A stretch of DNA of 64,000 nt from Candidatus Obscuribacterales bacterium (lineage in GTDB: Bacteria > Cyanobacteriota > Vampirovibrionia > Obscuribacterales > Obscuribacteraceae). Of this stretch, positions 1 through 8,434 are shown in pieces. Location: NCBI GenBank assembly GCA_019746975.1, contig JAIERK010000113.1:18854-82853 (forward strand). The letters are read 5' to 3'. Within the stretch, counting starts at the first letter, position 1. Each line of letters begins with the position of its first letter. The notes beneath the pieces were generated by a model. It was not told the origin of the DNA, did not search any database, and saw only the letters and a program-made list of their open reading frames with translations. Both the position numbers and the translations under genes were made by a program.

Positions 1-662
1 ATCGCGGCGAGGTAGTGTTTCAAATACTCTTCTTTGCTTTGAGCGGTTTTTGATATACGGGCTTCCATGAGCTCTTCCAGGCGCTCCGTCGCAATTGCCC
101 CAGGTGCCAGGCAATTAACCGTGATTTGATGAGGGGCGAGCTCGTCCGATAAAGTCTTCAGCATTGCGGTTACGGCGGATCGCATGGCATTCGAGATTGC
201 CAGATTGGCGATGGGCTCAATCACGCTCAAAGATGTAACACAGATAATTCTGCCCCATTTCTTTTCGACCATTTTAGGAACGAACGCTTGATTGAGGTGA
301 ACTATCATTTGAAACAGTTGGTGAAATCCGATTTCCCACTCCTCGAGCCTGGTATCCATCGCGGATGACGGCTTAGGTCCGCCTGTGTTGAGGATCAAGA
401 TGTCTACAGCGCCGACCTGCTCATTGACCGACTTGATTAGATTTTCGCGGTCTGTTCCGAGAGTCAGGTCGCAGCTTTTGAAGTGCACACGTGCGCCGGT
501 TTCCTTGCGGATATCGTCGGCTGCTGCCTCTAGTGCCGCATCCTGACGTGCGCATAAAACCGGTTCGACTCCTTCGCGTGCGAGTTCAAGCGCAATTGCC
601 TTGCCAATGCCGCGTGAAGCGCCAAGTACGAGCGCTTTTTTACCGTTTAGTCCAAGATCCAT
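1..662 (-). CDS. SDR-family oxidoreductase, C-terminus cut by window edge
   Basis: The frame is open from an ATG at 662 to the window edge, about 220 residues, so the C-terminus is missing. It is a short-chain dehydrogenase/reductase that probably uses NAD(P)H. The N-terminal Rossmann motif reads GASRGIGKA, an NTGGPKPS segment corresponds to the usual NNAG position, and VTSLS supplies the catalytic Ser region. The usual YxxxK is replaced by SNAMR in a stretch reading IANLAISNAMRSAV, so the standard catalytic Tyr and Lys are absent. This variant is known in some 3-oxoacyl-ACP-reductase-like SDRs. Substrate is unknown. It is transcribed away from the next gene, with about 225 bp between them. 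Confidence 0.85.
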   Translation of the reverse strand, partial: MDLGLNGKKALVLGASRGIGKAIALELAREGVEPVLCARQDAALEAAADDIRKETGARVHFKSCDLTLGTDRENLIKSVNEQVGAVDILILNTGGPKPSSAMDTRLEEWEIGFHQLFQMIVHLNQAFVPKMVEKKWGRIICVTSLSVIEPIANLAISNAMRSAVTAMLKTLSDELAPHQITVNCLAPGAIATERLEELMEARISKTAQSKEEYLKHYLAA

Positions 663-887
663 CCTGACAACCCCGTTGTGCTGTGCTGTTATATTACATA
701 CAAGGAAACAGAATTTTGCTCTGTAGGAGCGAGCGAAAAAACAATGTTGCAACACAATTGCTTTCGGGGAATTAAAATCGAGCCGAAATTATTCCCTGTG
801 GGGATATTCGTTGCGACGATTCTTTGAGAGGAATAAAATCAGCTTTGATAGTATTGCCTGTGAGGAATATTGAAGCGGGAGAAGTCC
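663..887. promoter_or_regulatory. Divergent intergenic region
   Basis: This region separates two divergent genes. A TATATT-type -10-like element lies near 691. The stretch before the right-hand gene is AT-rich. No convincing -35 partner could be assigned and no gene is visible. Confidence 0.3.
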
Positions 888-1535
888 ATGGCAGCTAAAC
901 CTGGATTGCCGAAGCCGCCTGATACGGGAGACGATGACAACGCTCCGATGTCGGAACCTGAGCTGGATAGGCACCGGAAAGGTGCGCCACCTCGGGCTTT
1001 GACCCAGTATAAAGGCCGAATGATCGTGTCGAATCAGGGAATGCTCGGCTATCTGATGCTTCCTGCCAAGTTCGAGTTGGTGGATAGCAAGGAAACTTCG
1101 ACCTATCGTCTTTACGAGTACGGGGTTACTGGAAACGAGAAAATGAAGATCGGTCACTGGATTTTCGATTCGAAAACGGCTCCTATGACCGAGCCTGCGA
1201 TAGTTGGTTTGAGAACGCTGTTGAACACAGAACCACATAGGGTGTCTGATGAAGAGATGGAGTTTCTCGAGGAAGTTATTCCGCAAGAACTCTATGGACA
1301 CAGCGGCGCCTTCGATATAGTCAACTTGCGCACTGAGACCTTTGCAAACAAAACAGTACTTACGATGGAGAATCGATGGTGGGATGACGACCTGAGAGCA
1401 TTCGGAATGTTTTATTTCGGAGACAGTTCGTGCACTTTTCTCGAAACGCTCCATTTCGAATCGAGCGATTTTGACTATAGGAAAACCTTTCTATCAGCGA
1501 AGGCGGCATTTCTTCGCATCAAGTGGAATGATTGA
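888..1535 (+). CDS. Hypothetical protein, about 215 aa
   Basis: I do not recognise this protein. The ATG at 888 is preferred over an upstream in-frame TTG at 870 because GGGAG lies about 7 bases before the ATG. The protein has a Pro/Asp-rich, probably disordered N-terminus (about residues 1-45). A mixed alpha/beta body rich in aromatic residues follows, for example MENRWWDDDLRAF and FGMFYFGD. There is no signal peptide, membrane segment or catalytic motif, so a cytosolic protein is expected. A long reading frame on the opposite strand overlaps it, but this strand has the ribosome binding site and a more natural composition. Confidence 0.65.
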   Translation: MAAKPGLPKPPDTGDDDNAPMSEPELDRHRKGAPPRALTQYKGRMIVSNQGMLGYLMLPAKFELVDSKETSTYRLYEYGVTGNEKMKIGHWIFDSKTAPMTEPAIVGLRTLLNTEPHRVSDEEMEFLEEVIPQELYGHSGAFDIVNLRTETFANKTVLTMENRWWDDDLRAFGMFYFGDSSCTFLETLHFESSDFDYRKTFLSAKAAFLRIKWND

Positions 1536-1548
1536 TTAATCGTTCAGG

Positions 1549-1574
1549 TCAATCAATCAATCAATCAATCAATC
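1549..1574. repeat. TCAA tetranucleotide microsatellite
   Basis: Six tandem TCAA units plus a partial one start 13 bases after the hypothetical gene. A degenerate GTCA run (about 1582-1596) follows, then a perfect 14-bp palindrome attgaacgttcaat at 1599-1612. The block lies between convergent genes and could act as a weak terminator or simply be a slippage-prone spacer. Confidence 0.85.
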
Positions 1575-1648
1575 GGGCAGGCAGTCAGTCAGTCAATCAT
1601 TGAACGTTCAATCATGATCGATCGAATGAATCTTTGATTCTCCCGTCA

Positions 1649-3118
1649 TTATTTCGAATATTTGTACGAGATTGTCTTAGCTTCGGAGAAGAACTCCAGG
1701 CTGTATCGGCCGCCTTCGCGACCTATACCTGACGACTTCTGTCCGCCGAATGGAGTGCGAAGATCTCGAGCAAACCAGCAGTTGACCCAGACCATACCGG
1801 CTCTGATCTGTTGTGAAACGCGATGACAGCGGTTGACATTTTCGCTCCATAGCGAGGAAGACAGACCGTAAGGTGTGCTGTTGGCGAGTGCAACTGCTTC
1901 CTCCTCGCTGTCGAATGGCACCACCGGTAGCACTGGTCCAAATATCTCTTCTTTCAATAATCTTGATTCTGGAGAGAGCCCTTCGAACACAGTCGGCGCG
2001 ATGAAGTAGCCGTCACCGAGATGATTGAGTCGATCTCCGCCGGTAAGAAGTTTTCCTTCTTTCTTGCCGATCTCGATGTAGCTCAACACCTTTTGCATGT
2101 GTTCTTCACTAATCAATGCGCCCATCTCCGTCTTCGGATCAAGAGGATTACCTACTTTAATCGCCTTCACTTTGTCGACAAGCCGATCAACAACTTTGCG
2201 GAAGACATCTTTATGGACGAAAAGGCGAGAGCCGGCAAGACAAATCTGTCCTTGATTGCGGTATGCGGCGCGAACAGATGTATCGATTGCCTCGTCGAGG
2301 TTTGCGTCGTCGAAAATTATGTTGGCACCTTTTCCGCCCAGCTCGAACGACAATTTCTTGAGCGTACCGGCGGAGTTGGCCATGATCGCCTTGCCTGTCG
2401 AAGTCTCACCGGTAAATGAGATCGACCGTACATCAGGATGCTCTGTTAGAGCCTCTCCTGCGCCATCGGCTCCGAAGCCATTTACTACGTTGAAAACTCC
2501 TTCAGGTAGACCTGCTTGTTGAGCGATTTCAGCGAAGAGATACGCTGTATATGGTGTCCATTCCGCTGGTTTTAAAACACAAGTATTACCCATTACCAGG
2601 CACGGTGCTATTTTCCAGGTTGCTAGATATAGGGGTAGGTTCCATGGTGTTATCAACCCGCAGACTCCGAGCGGCTCTCTCACTGCTACGTGCATTTCGC
2701 TCGCGGCCGGTACGAAACACTCTTCAGTGTATGATGTTGCAAATTGCGCGAAGAAGTGGAAGTTGAGCGCGGCTCGGGGGACGTCGCCGTTGCTGCTTTC
2801 GGAGATCGGTTTTCCTGTGTCGAGCGTTTCTGCTCGGGCGAGTTCATCTTTGCGTTCCAGAATCAAGTCACCAATGCGTTTGACTACTTGCCCTCTTTCC
2901 TGCATCGACATGCGCGGCCATGGACCCTTCTCGAACGCTTCTTTCGCGGCTGCGACTGCTGTGTTGATATCATCGGCGGTGCCCAATGCGACATTGCCTA
3001 GCACTTTACCGGTAGCTGGATTTATTGTCTCGAATGTTTTTCCCGATTTGCCTTTGACGTACTCACCCTTGATGTAGTTGTCTATCTGAATGGTTTTGGT
3101 GGGAGTGCTGGCGGTCAT
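1649..3118 (-). CDS. amnC: Aldehyde dehydrogenase, 2-aminomuconate/2-hydroxymuconate semialdehyde type
   Basis: This is an NAD(P)-dependent aldehyde dehydrogenase of 489 residues, a full-length ALDH. Visible landmarks are TPWNLP (Asn160), the general base Glu in SFELGGKG (Glu259), the catalytic Cys in QGQICLAGSR (Cys293) and the EIFGPVLPV motif. The C-terminal segment NCWFARDLRTPFGG is typical of the branch that contains 2-aminomuconate- and 2-hydroxymuconate-semialdehyde dehydrogenases (ALDH8 type). A RidA protein of the aminomuconate deaminase type lies 33 bp upstream and a kynurenine formamidase is divergent. Oxidation of aminomuconate semialdehyde in tryptophan breakdown is therefore the likely role. 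A broader substrate range cannot be excluded. Confidence 0.88.
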   Translation of the reverse strand: MTASTPTKTIQIDNYIKGEYVKGKSGKTFETINPATGKVLGNVALGTADDINTAVAAAKEAFEKGPWPRMSMQERGQVVKRIGDLILERKDELARAETLDTGKPISESSNGDVPRAALNFHFFAQFATSYTEECFVPAASEMHVAVREPLGVCGLITPWNLPLYLATWKIAPCLVMGNTCVLKPAEWTPYTAYLFAEIAQQAGLPEGVFNVVNGFGADGAGEALTEHPDVRSISFTGETSTGKAIMANSAGTLKKLSFELGGKGANIIFDDANLDEAIDTSVRAAYRNQGQICLAGSRLFVHKDVFRKVVDRLVDKVKAIKVGNPLDPKTEMGALISEEHMQKVLSYIEIGKKEGKLLTGGDRLNHLGDGYFIAPTVFEGLSPESRLLKEEIFGPVLPVVPFDSEEEAVALANSTPYGLSSSLWSENVNRCHRVSQQIRAGMVWVNCWFARDLRTPFGGQKSSGIGREGGRYSLEFFSEAKTISYKYSK

Positions 3119-3151
3119 TTATTTCACCTCGCTCTATTTCGTAGGAATCGG

Positions 3152-3589
3152 TTAGTCTGGATATACTGCAGTCGCTTTCATCTCGATGAAGTTCTTACCA
3201 GGTAGACCCGCTACTTGCACCGTAGTGCGTGCGGGCGGGTCCTGAAAAGAGAAGTGCTTGGTATAAACCTGGTTGTACTTCGCAAAGTCTTTCATGTCAC
3301 AGAGGAATACGGAGACATCAACCAGATTTTCCATTTTGAGACCGGCCTCTTCGAGTACTACCCTCAAATTCTTGATGACCGCCTCGGTCTGAACCTCGAT
3401 ATCGTAGGATGTGATTTTGCCGCTTTGGTCGGTGGTGACGCCTTCCTCTTCGCCGGTATCAGGATTGCGGGCACCCTGTCCAGCGACGAACAAGAGATTG
3501 CCGGCTCTCACGGCGTGAGAGTAGGCACCTAGCGGGCTCGGTGCTTTTCCGGTGATGTTGAATCCAACTTTCGATTTTGCCATTGTCAT
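3152..3589 (-). CDS. amnD: RidA-family protein, probable 2-aminomuconate deaminase
   Basis: The protein has 145 residues and is slightly longer than typical RidA (about 130), as is usual for the aminomuconate deaminase branch. It carries a PLGAYSHAVRAGNLLFVAGQ start, an insertion with Asp/Glu/Gly (NPDTGEEEGV) and the Arg-containing PPARTTVQVAGLPG motif that binds the carboxylate in RidA proteins. It probably hydrolyses the enamine/imine of 2-aminomuconate, releasing ammonia. It is co-directional with the semialdehyde dehydrogenase, 33 bp away, so the two are likely one operon. A second in-frame ATG lies two codons downstream. Generic imine-deaminase (damage control) activity is the alternative. 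Confidence 0.82.
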   Translation of the reverse strand: MTMAKSKVGFNITGKAPSPLGAYSHAVRAGNLLFVAGQGARNPDTGEEEGVTTDQSGKITSYDIEVQTEAVIKNLRVVLEEAGLKMENLVDVSVFLCDMKDFAKYNQVYTKHFSFQDPPARTTVQVAGLPGKNFIEMKATAVYPD

Positions 3590-3754
3590 TGTTGCACCAG
3601 TCCGCTCTCTTTCGACTTGTGAAGAGCCCCCATTGCAAGAGTCCTCGACGGTGGCCCGTAAACTTCAAAGTTTATAATGAATTCCATCCGGCGGTGCGAA
3701 ATTGATCCTGTCATTGTAATGTTTACTGAGTTTTTGTAGTCGAGTCATAGATGC
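3590..3754. promoter_or_regulatory. Divergent promoter region of the kynurenine-type genes
   Basis: This 165-bp region separates the leftward amn pair from the rightward formamidase gene. A TATAAT -10-like box lies at about 3673-3678, oriented towards the formamidase. No good -35 stands 17 bp upstream, so an activator may be needed. This is inference. Confidence 0.35.
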
Positions 3755-4423
3755 ATGGCAATTGGTCAGACCGCTTTTCAATACACAAAGATTATCGATA
3801 TCTCCCAACCGGTCGCTTCTTCCAGCGCCTGCTTCCCGGGAGATACTCCTTTCTCGCGAACGGTGACGTTGACCTATCGTGATAGCGGCATAGTCAATTT
3901 GACTGCTCTGACGATGAGCCCTCACGTCGGGACTCACGCTGACTCCCCTATACATATAAAGGGTGATATGACAGACCCGGAAGGTATGGCCGCGGATTTG
4001 CCGCTAGACGCCTTTGTTGGTCCTGTGCGCGTTATCGATCTTGCGCCCTTCACAGGCCCCATTTCGAGTCAGCAACTTCTGGACCAACTAGCTGGACACA
4101 CCGCGCCGCCACGGGTTCTATTCAAGACTTGCAACCAGATACGGTATCATATCTTCGAAGAAGACTATTCCTATTTGTCTGTGGAACTTGTTGAGATACT
4201 CGCAAAAATGGGGGTGCGTCTCACTGGACTCGATACTCCTTCCGTCGACCATGTTCACTCGAAAACTCTTGACACTCACAACAAGCTCGATCAATTCAAA
4301 ATGGTTTGGTTGGAAAATCTTGACCTTACTGGTGTTACGGGTGGTGACTACTTTTTGATTGCATTGCCGATTAAGTTTACGGAACTTGAGGCTTCTCCGG
4401 TTCGCGCAGTGCTTCTTGCATAA
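3755..4423 (+). CDS. kynB: Kynurenine formamidase-type cyclase-family hydrolase
   Basis: The protein has 222 residues and belongs to the metal-dependent cyclase/arylformamidase family. The metal-binding signature HVGTHADSPIH is intact (His57, His61, Asp63, His67), and the N-terminus begins with the typical IIDISQPV strand. KynB hydrolyses N-formylkynurenine to kynurenine and formate. The neighbouring leftward genes for aminomuconate semialdehyde dehydrogenase and aminomuconate deaminase support a role in tryptophan catabolism. The other pathway enzymes (TDO, KMO, KynU, HAO, ACMSD) are not in this window. A different cyclase-family substrate is possible. An overlapping ATG at 3751 is out of frame. 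Confidence 0.82.
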   Translation: MAIGQTAFQYTKIIDISQPVASSSACFPGDTPFSRTVTLTYRDSGIVNLTALTMSPHVGTHADSPIHIKGDMTDPEGMAADLPLDAFVGPVRVIDLAPFTGPISSQQLLDQLAGHTAPPRVLFKTCNQIRYHIFEEDYSYLSVELVEILAKMGVRLTGLDTPSVDHVHSKTLDTHNKLDQFKMVWLENLDLTGVTGGDYFLIALPIKFTELEASPVRAVLLA

Positions 4424-4436
4424 GTTAGGAGAGTCG

Positions 4437-5216
4437 ATGTTCGCTGACAGGAGTTGTTCGTTGATCGGGGTGGTGCATTTGCCACCGTTGCCTGGTGCTG
4501 CATTCTTTGACGGCGATATGCCTAGAATCATAGATGGTGCCTTGCGCGAAGCGCTTATCTACAAGGAGACCGGCTTTCATGCGGTGATGGTCGAGAACAC
4601 TCACGACACGCCCTATCTGAAAGGTGGTGTCGCTCCTGAGACAACGGCTGCCGTCACTGTCATCAGTCAGGTCTTGAAGAAAGAGATGGGCATGCCGTTC
4701 GGTGTGCAAATCCTGGCAGGCGCCAATCTAGAAGCTTTAGGTGCTGCCGTGGCATCCTCCGCCGACTTCATTCGCGTGGAGGGATTTGTATTCGCGCACA
4801 TTGGTGACGAGGGTTATCATGAATCATGTGCACCAACACTGATTCGCAGACGACATTACCTCAAGGCTGATGGAGTCAAAATCTTTGCCGACATTAAGAA
4901 GAAGCACTCGTCTCATGCGATAACGCAGGACCTGACTATCTCTGAAGTGGCGAAAAATGCCGAATACTTCCGAGCCGACGGTGTGATCGTTACCGGTGCA
5001 CATACGGGCGAATCAGCCGATCTCGACGAGGTAAAGTCCGTTAAGGCGACCGTCGACATACCGGTGCTTATCGGCTCCGGTATCACTTGCGACAACATCC
5101 GCCAGTTTGCCGCGCATTCCGATGCTCTAATTATAGGTTCGGCAGCCAAGTTTGACGGTCTGTGGTCGAATGCCGTGGATCGCGATCGCTGCAAACGATT
5201 GGTGGAAGCTCAATAG
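4437..5216 (+). CDS. btpA: BtpA/SgcQ-family TIM-barrel protein
   Basis: The ATG at 4437 is chosen because TAGGAGAG precedes it closely. The 259-residue product begins SLIGVVHLPPLPG and contains VENTHDTPYLKG, GVQILAGANLEAL, DGVIVTGAHTGESAD and LIGSGITCDNI, a clear BtpA-family pattern with a TIM-barrel phosphate-site-like C-terminus. In Synechocystis BtpA is needed for photosystem I accumulation. In other bacteria relatives (SgcQ) sit with sugar or nucleoside genes and their reaction is unsettled. The gene starts 13 bp after kynB, so the two are probably co-transcribed. No photosynthesis genes are present, so a metabolic role is more likely here. Confidence 0.85.
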   Translation: MFADRSCSLIGVVHLPPLPGAAFFDGDMPRIIDGALREALIYKETGFHAVMVENTHDTPYLKGGVAPETTAAVTVISQVLKKEMGMPFGVQILAGANLEALGAAVASSADFIRVEGFVFAHIGDEGYHESCAPTLIRRRHYLKADGVKIFADIKKKHSSHAITQDLTISEVAKNAEYFRADGVIVTGAHTGESADLDEVKSVKATVDIPVLIGSGITCDNIRQFAAHSDALIIGSAAKFDGLWSNAVDRDRCKRLVEAQ

Positions 5217-5425
5217 CAACGTGCTAAGCTGCTCCCTCAGCTGTTCTCTAGAGATGCTGAGGCCTGTATCACTGCGCTGTGGTAGCGCGCGACCGCCGTT
5301 ACAGCGCCGGTATTGGTACCGGTTATTTGCCGACTTCGACGAGCGTTTCGCAGCAGGGCAGACGTTTGTCTGCCGAAGACAGATCTGTCTTTCCTGACGT
5401 CGTGGCTCCTCACGGTCACTTTGAC
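5217..5425. other. Intergenic spacer between convergent genes
   Basis: No gene, strong hairpin with T-tract or repeat was recognised in these 209 bp between btpA and the kinase gene. Confidence 0.4.
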
Positions 5426-7030
5426 CTACTTCGATTCGTACATGTGACCGGTTCTGTAGGTGCGCCCATTCACGAGCGTTTTCCAGAGTGCATCTGACTC
5501 GCCGCGGCTATTGGATTTGGCAACAGGAGACACTTTCTTTGGTCGCGTAGCGGAAACCTTTCTGGTCGTAGATGCAGTCGCCGACTTCGGATGTGGAGCT
5601 GTCTGTGTCGACTTAGGCACCGCTGGTGGTGGTGTGACCGCTATTGGTGCCGGCGGCGTTGGTTTTGACTTTGGTCTTGTTGATGCTGTCGTAGTCGCTG
5701 GAGTTGTCGTAGTTGTTGGAGTAGTTGGAGTTGTCGAGCTAGTCACTACCGGTGGTGATACATCGGGCGCTGCCGGTGGCGGCGGAGTGGGAGTGGCTGT
5801 CGGCGTAATCGGCTGCTCGGTCACGGTCTGCGTTGGGGCCGTCCCGCCGGACACCATGGTGTAGAGACCGACAATGACGAGCGCGCCGATGGTGACTACT
5901 GCTACCAGAACACAGGCCCATTGTGCCCATGTCAGTTTGAACAGCATTGTTGAAATTAACTCCGTCGGCGGAACTTTTGCGGATGTCTCAACCTCAATCG
6001 GCGCTGTTCTTAGAACCTGACTACGCCCAGGTCTTGGAATCGCTTGTTCGAGTTCGTCCAGCAAATGCTCCATTGACTGATGACGGTGTTCGGGGTTTTT
6101 CGCGAGAGCTTTTAGCACGACTTGCTCGACTCTCTCGGGTATATAGAGATCCGGTCTGGCGTCAGAGAACGGCGGAGGCAACTCTTCGATTTGCTTGCGC
6201 ATGGTTTCGACCATCGTACGGCCAATCAATGGCAGTCGGTTGGTGAGCGTTTCGTACATGACGATGCCCATGGAGTAAATGTCACTTCTCTGATCGAGCT
6301 TGTCTCCCTGGCATTGCTCCGGTGACATGTACACGGGACTTCCGCACACTTCGCCCATCTGGGTAAGTCTTTGATGATTCTCCGATGTCGAGACGTCTTC
6401 CATGATCTGAGCGACGCCGAAGTCCACCACTTTGACGAAGTCTTTATCGCCGTCGTAACTGATCAAAATGATGTTGCTGGGCTTCAGATCTCTGTGAATA
6501 ATTCCCTGCTTGTGCGCATGACCAAGTGCTTCTGCCGCTTGCATGAACAGCTTGAGCGCCCTGTCTACCTTGACCTGACCTTCTTGTCGTATGACATCGG
6601 CCAGCGCCACGCCCTGGAGGTAGTCCATGACGATGTAAGGTTGACCGGTTTGCTGCGAGATGCCGAAATCATAAACCGTGATGATATGCGGGTGATTGAG
6701 CTTACAAGTATGTCGACCTTCTTGTTGGAAACGCTTTACGCTCATCGAGTCGCCGAGATGGTGCGATTGCAACATCTTGATTGCGACAATTCGGTCCATG
6801 ACGTCCTGGCGACCTTTGTAGACTACGCCCATTCCGCCTGTGCCCAGGTGTTCGAGAATCTCGTACTTGCCTGCCAGCTTTGTCCCAAGCAATGGATCCT
6901 GAGCCAGAGGTACGAGCATGCTGTTGTCGTGCGGGCACGCTGCTATGATACCGGTGTATTTGCGGTGGCACTCGAGACAGTACTTCCGCTCTAGATTGTC
7001 GTGTAAATGCTCGGTTGAGTTGACCATCAA
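5426..7030 (-). CDS. Membrane-anchored Ser/Thr protein kinase with zinc-ribbon N-terminus
   Basis: The 534-residue protein starts with a short Cys motif (Cys18, Cys21, Cys32) resembling a zinc ribbon. A complete Hanks-type kinase domain follows at about 55-330: glycine loop GTGGMGVVYKG, ATP-anchoring Lys85, HRDLKPSN (Asp181), DFG (Asp203) and SPVYMSPEQC. One membrane segment is at about 366-393. The remaining roughly 140 residues would be extracytoplasmic and are extremely Pro/Thr/Ser-rich, like a spacer or cell-wall-associated stalk. The architecture resembles PknB-type receptor kinases but without PASTA repeats. It is probably an active signalling kinase; its signal and targets are unknown. 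Confidence 0.93.
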   Translation of the reverse strand: MMVNSTEHLHDNLERKYCLECHRKYTGIIAACPHDNSMLVPLAQDPLLGTKLAGKYEILEHLGTGGMGVVYKGRQDVMDRIVAIKMLQSHHLGDSMSVKRFQQEGRHTCKLNHPHIITVYDFGISQQTGQPYIVMDYLQGVALADVIRQEGQVKVDRALKLFMQAAEALGHAHKQGIIHRDLKPSNIILISYDGDKDFVKVVDFGVAQIMEDVSTSENHQRLTQMGEVCGSPVYMSPEQCQGDKLDQRSDIYSMGIVMYETLTNRLPLIGRTMVETMRKQIEELPPPFSDARPDLYIPERVEQVVLKALAKNPEHRHQSMEHLLDELEQAIPRPGRSQVLRTAPIEVETSAKVPPTELISTMLFKLTWAQWACVLVAVVTIGALVIVGLYTMVSGGTAPTQTVTEQPITPTATPTPPPPAAPDVSPPVVTSSTTPTTPTTTTTPATTTASTRPKSKPTPPAPIAVTPPPAVPKSTQTAPHPKSATASTTRKVSATRPKKVSPVAKSNSRGESDALWKTLVNGRTYRTGHMYESK

Positions 7031-7163
7031 AATGAATGTTATGGAGTTCTGGTTGAAGAAACAGTAGCAACGCCAATACTAGATTAGCTTATTAAGCATT
7101 ATTAATGTGCCCGGGAGAACCCCGTATTAACCTTAAACATCCTCTGCCGCCGAATTTCCGTGC
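7031..7163 (-). promoter_or_regulatory. Intergenic region upstream of the kinase
   Basis: This 133-bp AT-rich stretch contains short inverted elements around 7083-7105 (gcttattaagc, cattattaatg). It probably carries the kinase promoter and the end of the recF transcript. No firm -35/-10 pair was identified. Confidence 0.3.
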
Positions 7164-8426
7164 TCATTGCAGTGTCGACATAGCTGGCGCCAGGCTTTCC
7201 TGTCTGACAGCAGCGCCGTCAACGACCGATATTAAGGTTGCCCCTGCGAGCCATTCTTTCTCAAAACCGTCCAGGTGAGTGGTGGTAATGAGTGTTTGCA
7301 TGCCCCGATCGACCGACTCCATGAGAAAGCCCTGTCGTCGAAGATCGAGCTCGGCCATTACGTCATCGAGCATCAAGACTGGAGGCTCTTCGAGAAAGTC
7401 CGATATGAGCTTAAGCTCGGACAGTTTCAGTGCGATAACAAGACTTCGTTGCTGTCCTTGACTCCCAAAGGCGGTTGCATCTTTGTCGTTGAGAGCAAAT
7501 CGAACATCGTCTCGATGCGGCCCTGTCAGCGTCTGGCGTCTAGCTATTTCATCGGCGCGGCGCTGTTGATAGAGTTGCAACAATTTGTTGGCGAGTTCGA
7601 GTTCGTCGAGCTCTTCAATGGATATAGTGTCAGCTTGTTGATAACCGCTACGATCGTCCAAATCGGAACAACCAAAATCCTGACTTTCATTTGTGCGAAC
7701 ATGAAAGTGATAGTGTGCCGAAAGCTTTTCTCGCGATCCTGAAATTTTCTCCTGGTACTCTTCTGCTATCGGAATCGCTTGCTTCAAAGACTTGATGCGC
7801 TGTTTGATGATTGTCGCTCCCATTGTCGCGAGCTGTTGATCCCAAACTTTGAGTTGGTCTATGTCACTGCCTGTAAGTCTGCCTTTCTCGAAGAATAGCT
7901 TGAGTAGCCGATTACGCTGAGTGACGGCTTTCTCGTAGCGATTCAATAACGTTCGAAATCCGGTGGATAATGTTGACGATAGCTCGTCTATCCAATCTCG
8001 CCTGTCGCTTGGACCGCCTCGAATCAGGCTCATATCCTGGCTTTTGAAGCCGACAGTCACTAGGTGACCCTTTAATCCTCTCGTATTTCCTTTTGGTACG
8101 CCATTGAGCTTAATCAGTTTTTCTGTCTTCTGTGGTTGATTGAGAGCTGCATCTCCCTTTCGTCTCAGGCAGATCGTGATCTTTTGATCGTAATTGCGAG
8201 CGACAAACTCAACTTCTACCAGCGCCTCTGACGCACCCTGCAAAATCAGTTCCGCCTCTTGATGTGTTCGGTAAGACCGACCTCTGGAGGCGTATTCGAT
8301 CGCTTCTAGAAGATTGGTTTTGCCTTGCGCATTTTCGCCGATGATCACATTTCGCTCAGGGCAAAACGAGACTACCTCCTCGTTGTAGTTGCGGAAGTTC
8401 TTGATGGTAAGCTTCTTAACGAGCAT
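7164..8426 (-). CDS. recF: DNA replication/repair protein RecF
   Basis: RecF is an SMC-like ATPase that loads RecA at single-strand gaps with RecO and RecR. The 420-residue protein begins MLVKKLTIKNFRNY, has Walker A GENAQGKTN, the ABC-type signature SQGQQRSLVIALKLSE and Walker B VLMLDDVMAELD, followed by the D-loop. Its length is somewhat above the usual 360-400, with a charged linker near the middle. It begins 8 bp after the end of ribF, so the two form an operon. gyrB is nearby but divergent, a remnant of the classical dnaA-dnaN-recF-gyrB neighbourhood without dnaA or dnaN. Confidence 0.96.
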   Translation of the reverse strand: MLVKKLTIKNFRNYNEEVVSFCPERNVIIGENAQGKTNLLEAIEYASRGRSYRTHQEAELILQGASEALVEVEFVARNYDQKITICLRRKGDAALNQPQKTEKLIKLNGVPKGNTRGLKGHLVTVGFKSQDMSLIRGGPSDRRDWIDELSSTLSTGFRTLLNRYEKAVTQRNRLLKLFFEKGRLTGSDIDQLKVWDQQLATMGATIIKQRIKSLKQAIPIAEEYQEKISGSREKLSAHYHFHVRTNESQDFGCSDLDDRSGYQQADTISIEELDELELANKLLQLYQQRRADEIARRQTLTGPHRDDVRFALNDKDATAFGSQGQQRSLVIALKLSELKLISDFLEEPPVLMLDDVMAELDLRRQGFLMESVDRGMQTLITTTHLDGFEKEWLAGATLISVVDGAAVRQESLAPAMSTLQ

Positions 8427-8434
8427 GACTGTTG

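Noticed and set aside
789..1454. 221-codon frame on the minus strand overlapping the hypothetical gene
   Set aside because: No ribosome binding site and an Arg/Ser/Leu-rich, unstructured composition typical of an antisense shadow; the plus-strand frame fits a protein better.
5460..5864. 134-codon plus-strand frame rich in Val and Gly
   Set aside because: It is the antisense of the Pro/Thr-rich tail of the kinase and only a low-complexity artefact.
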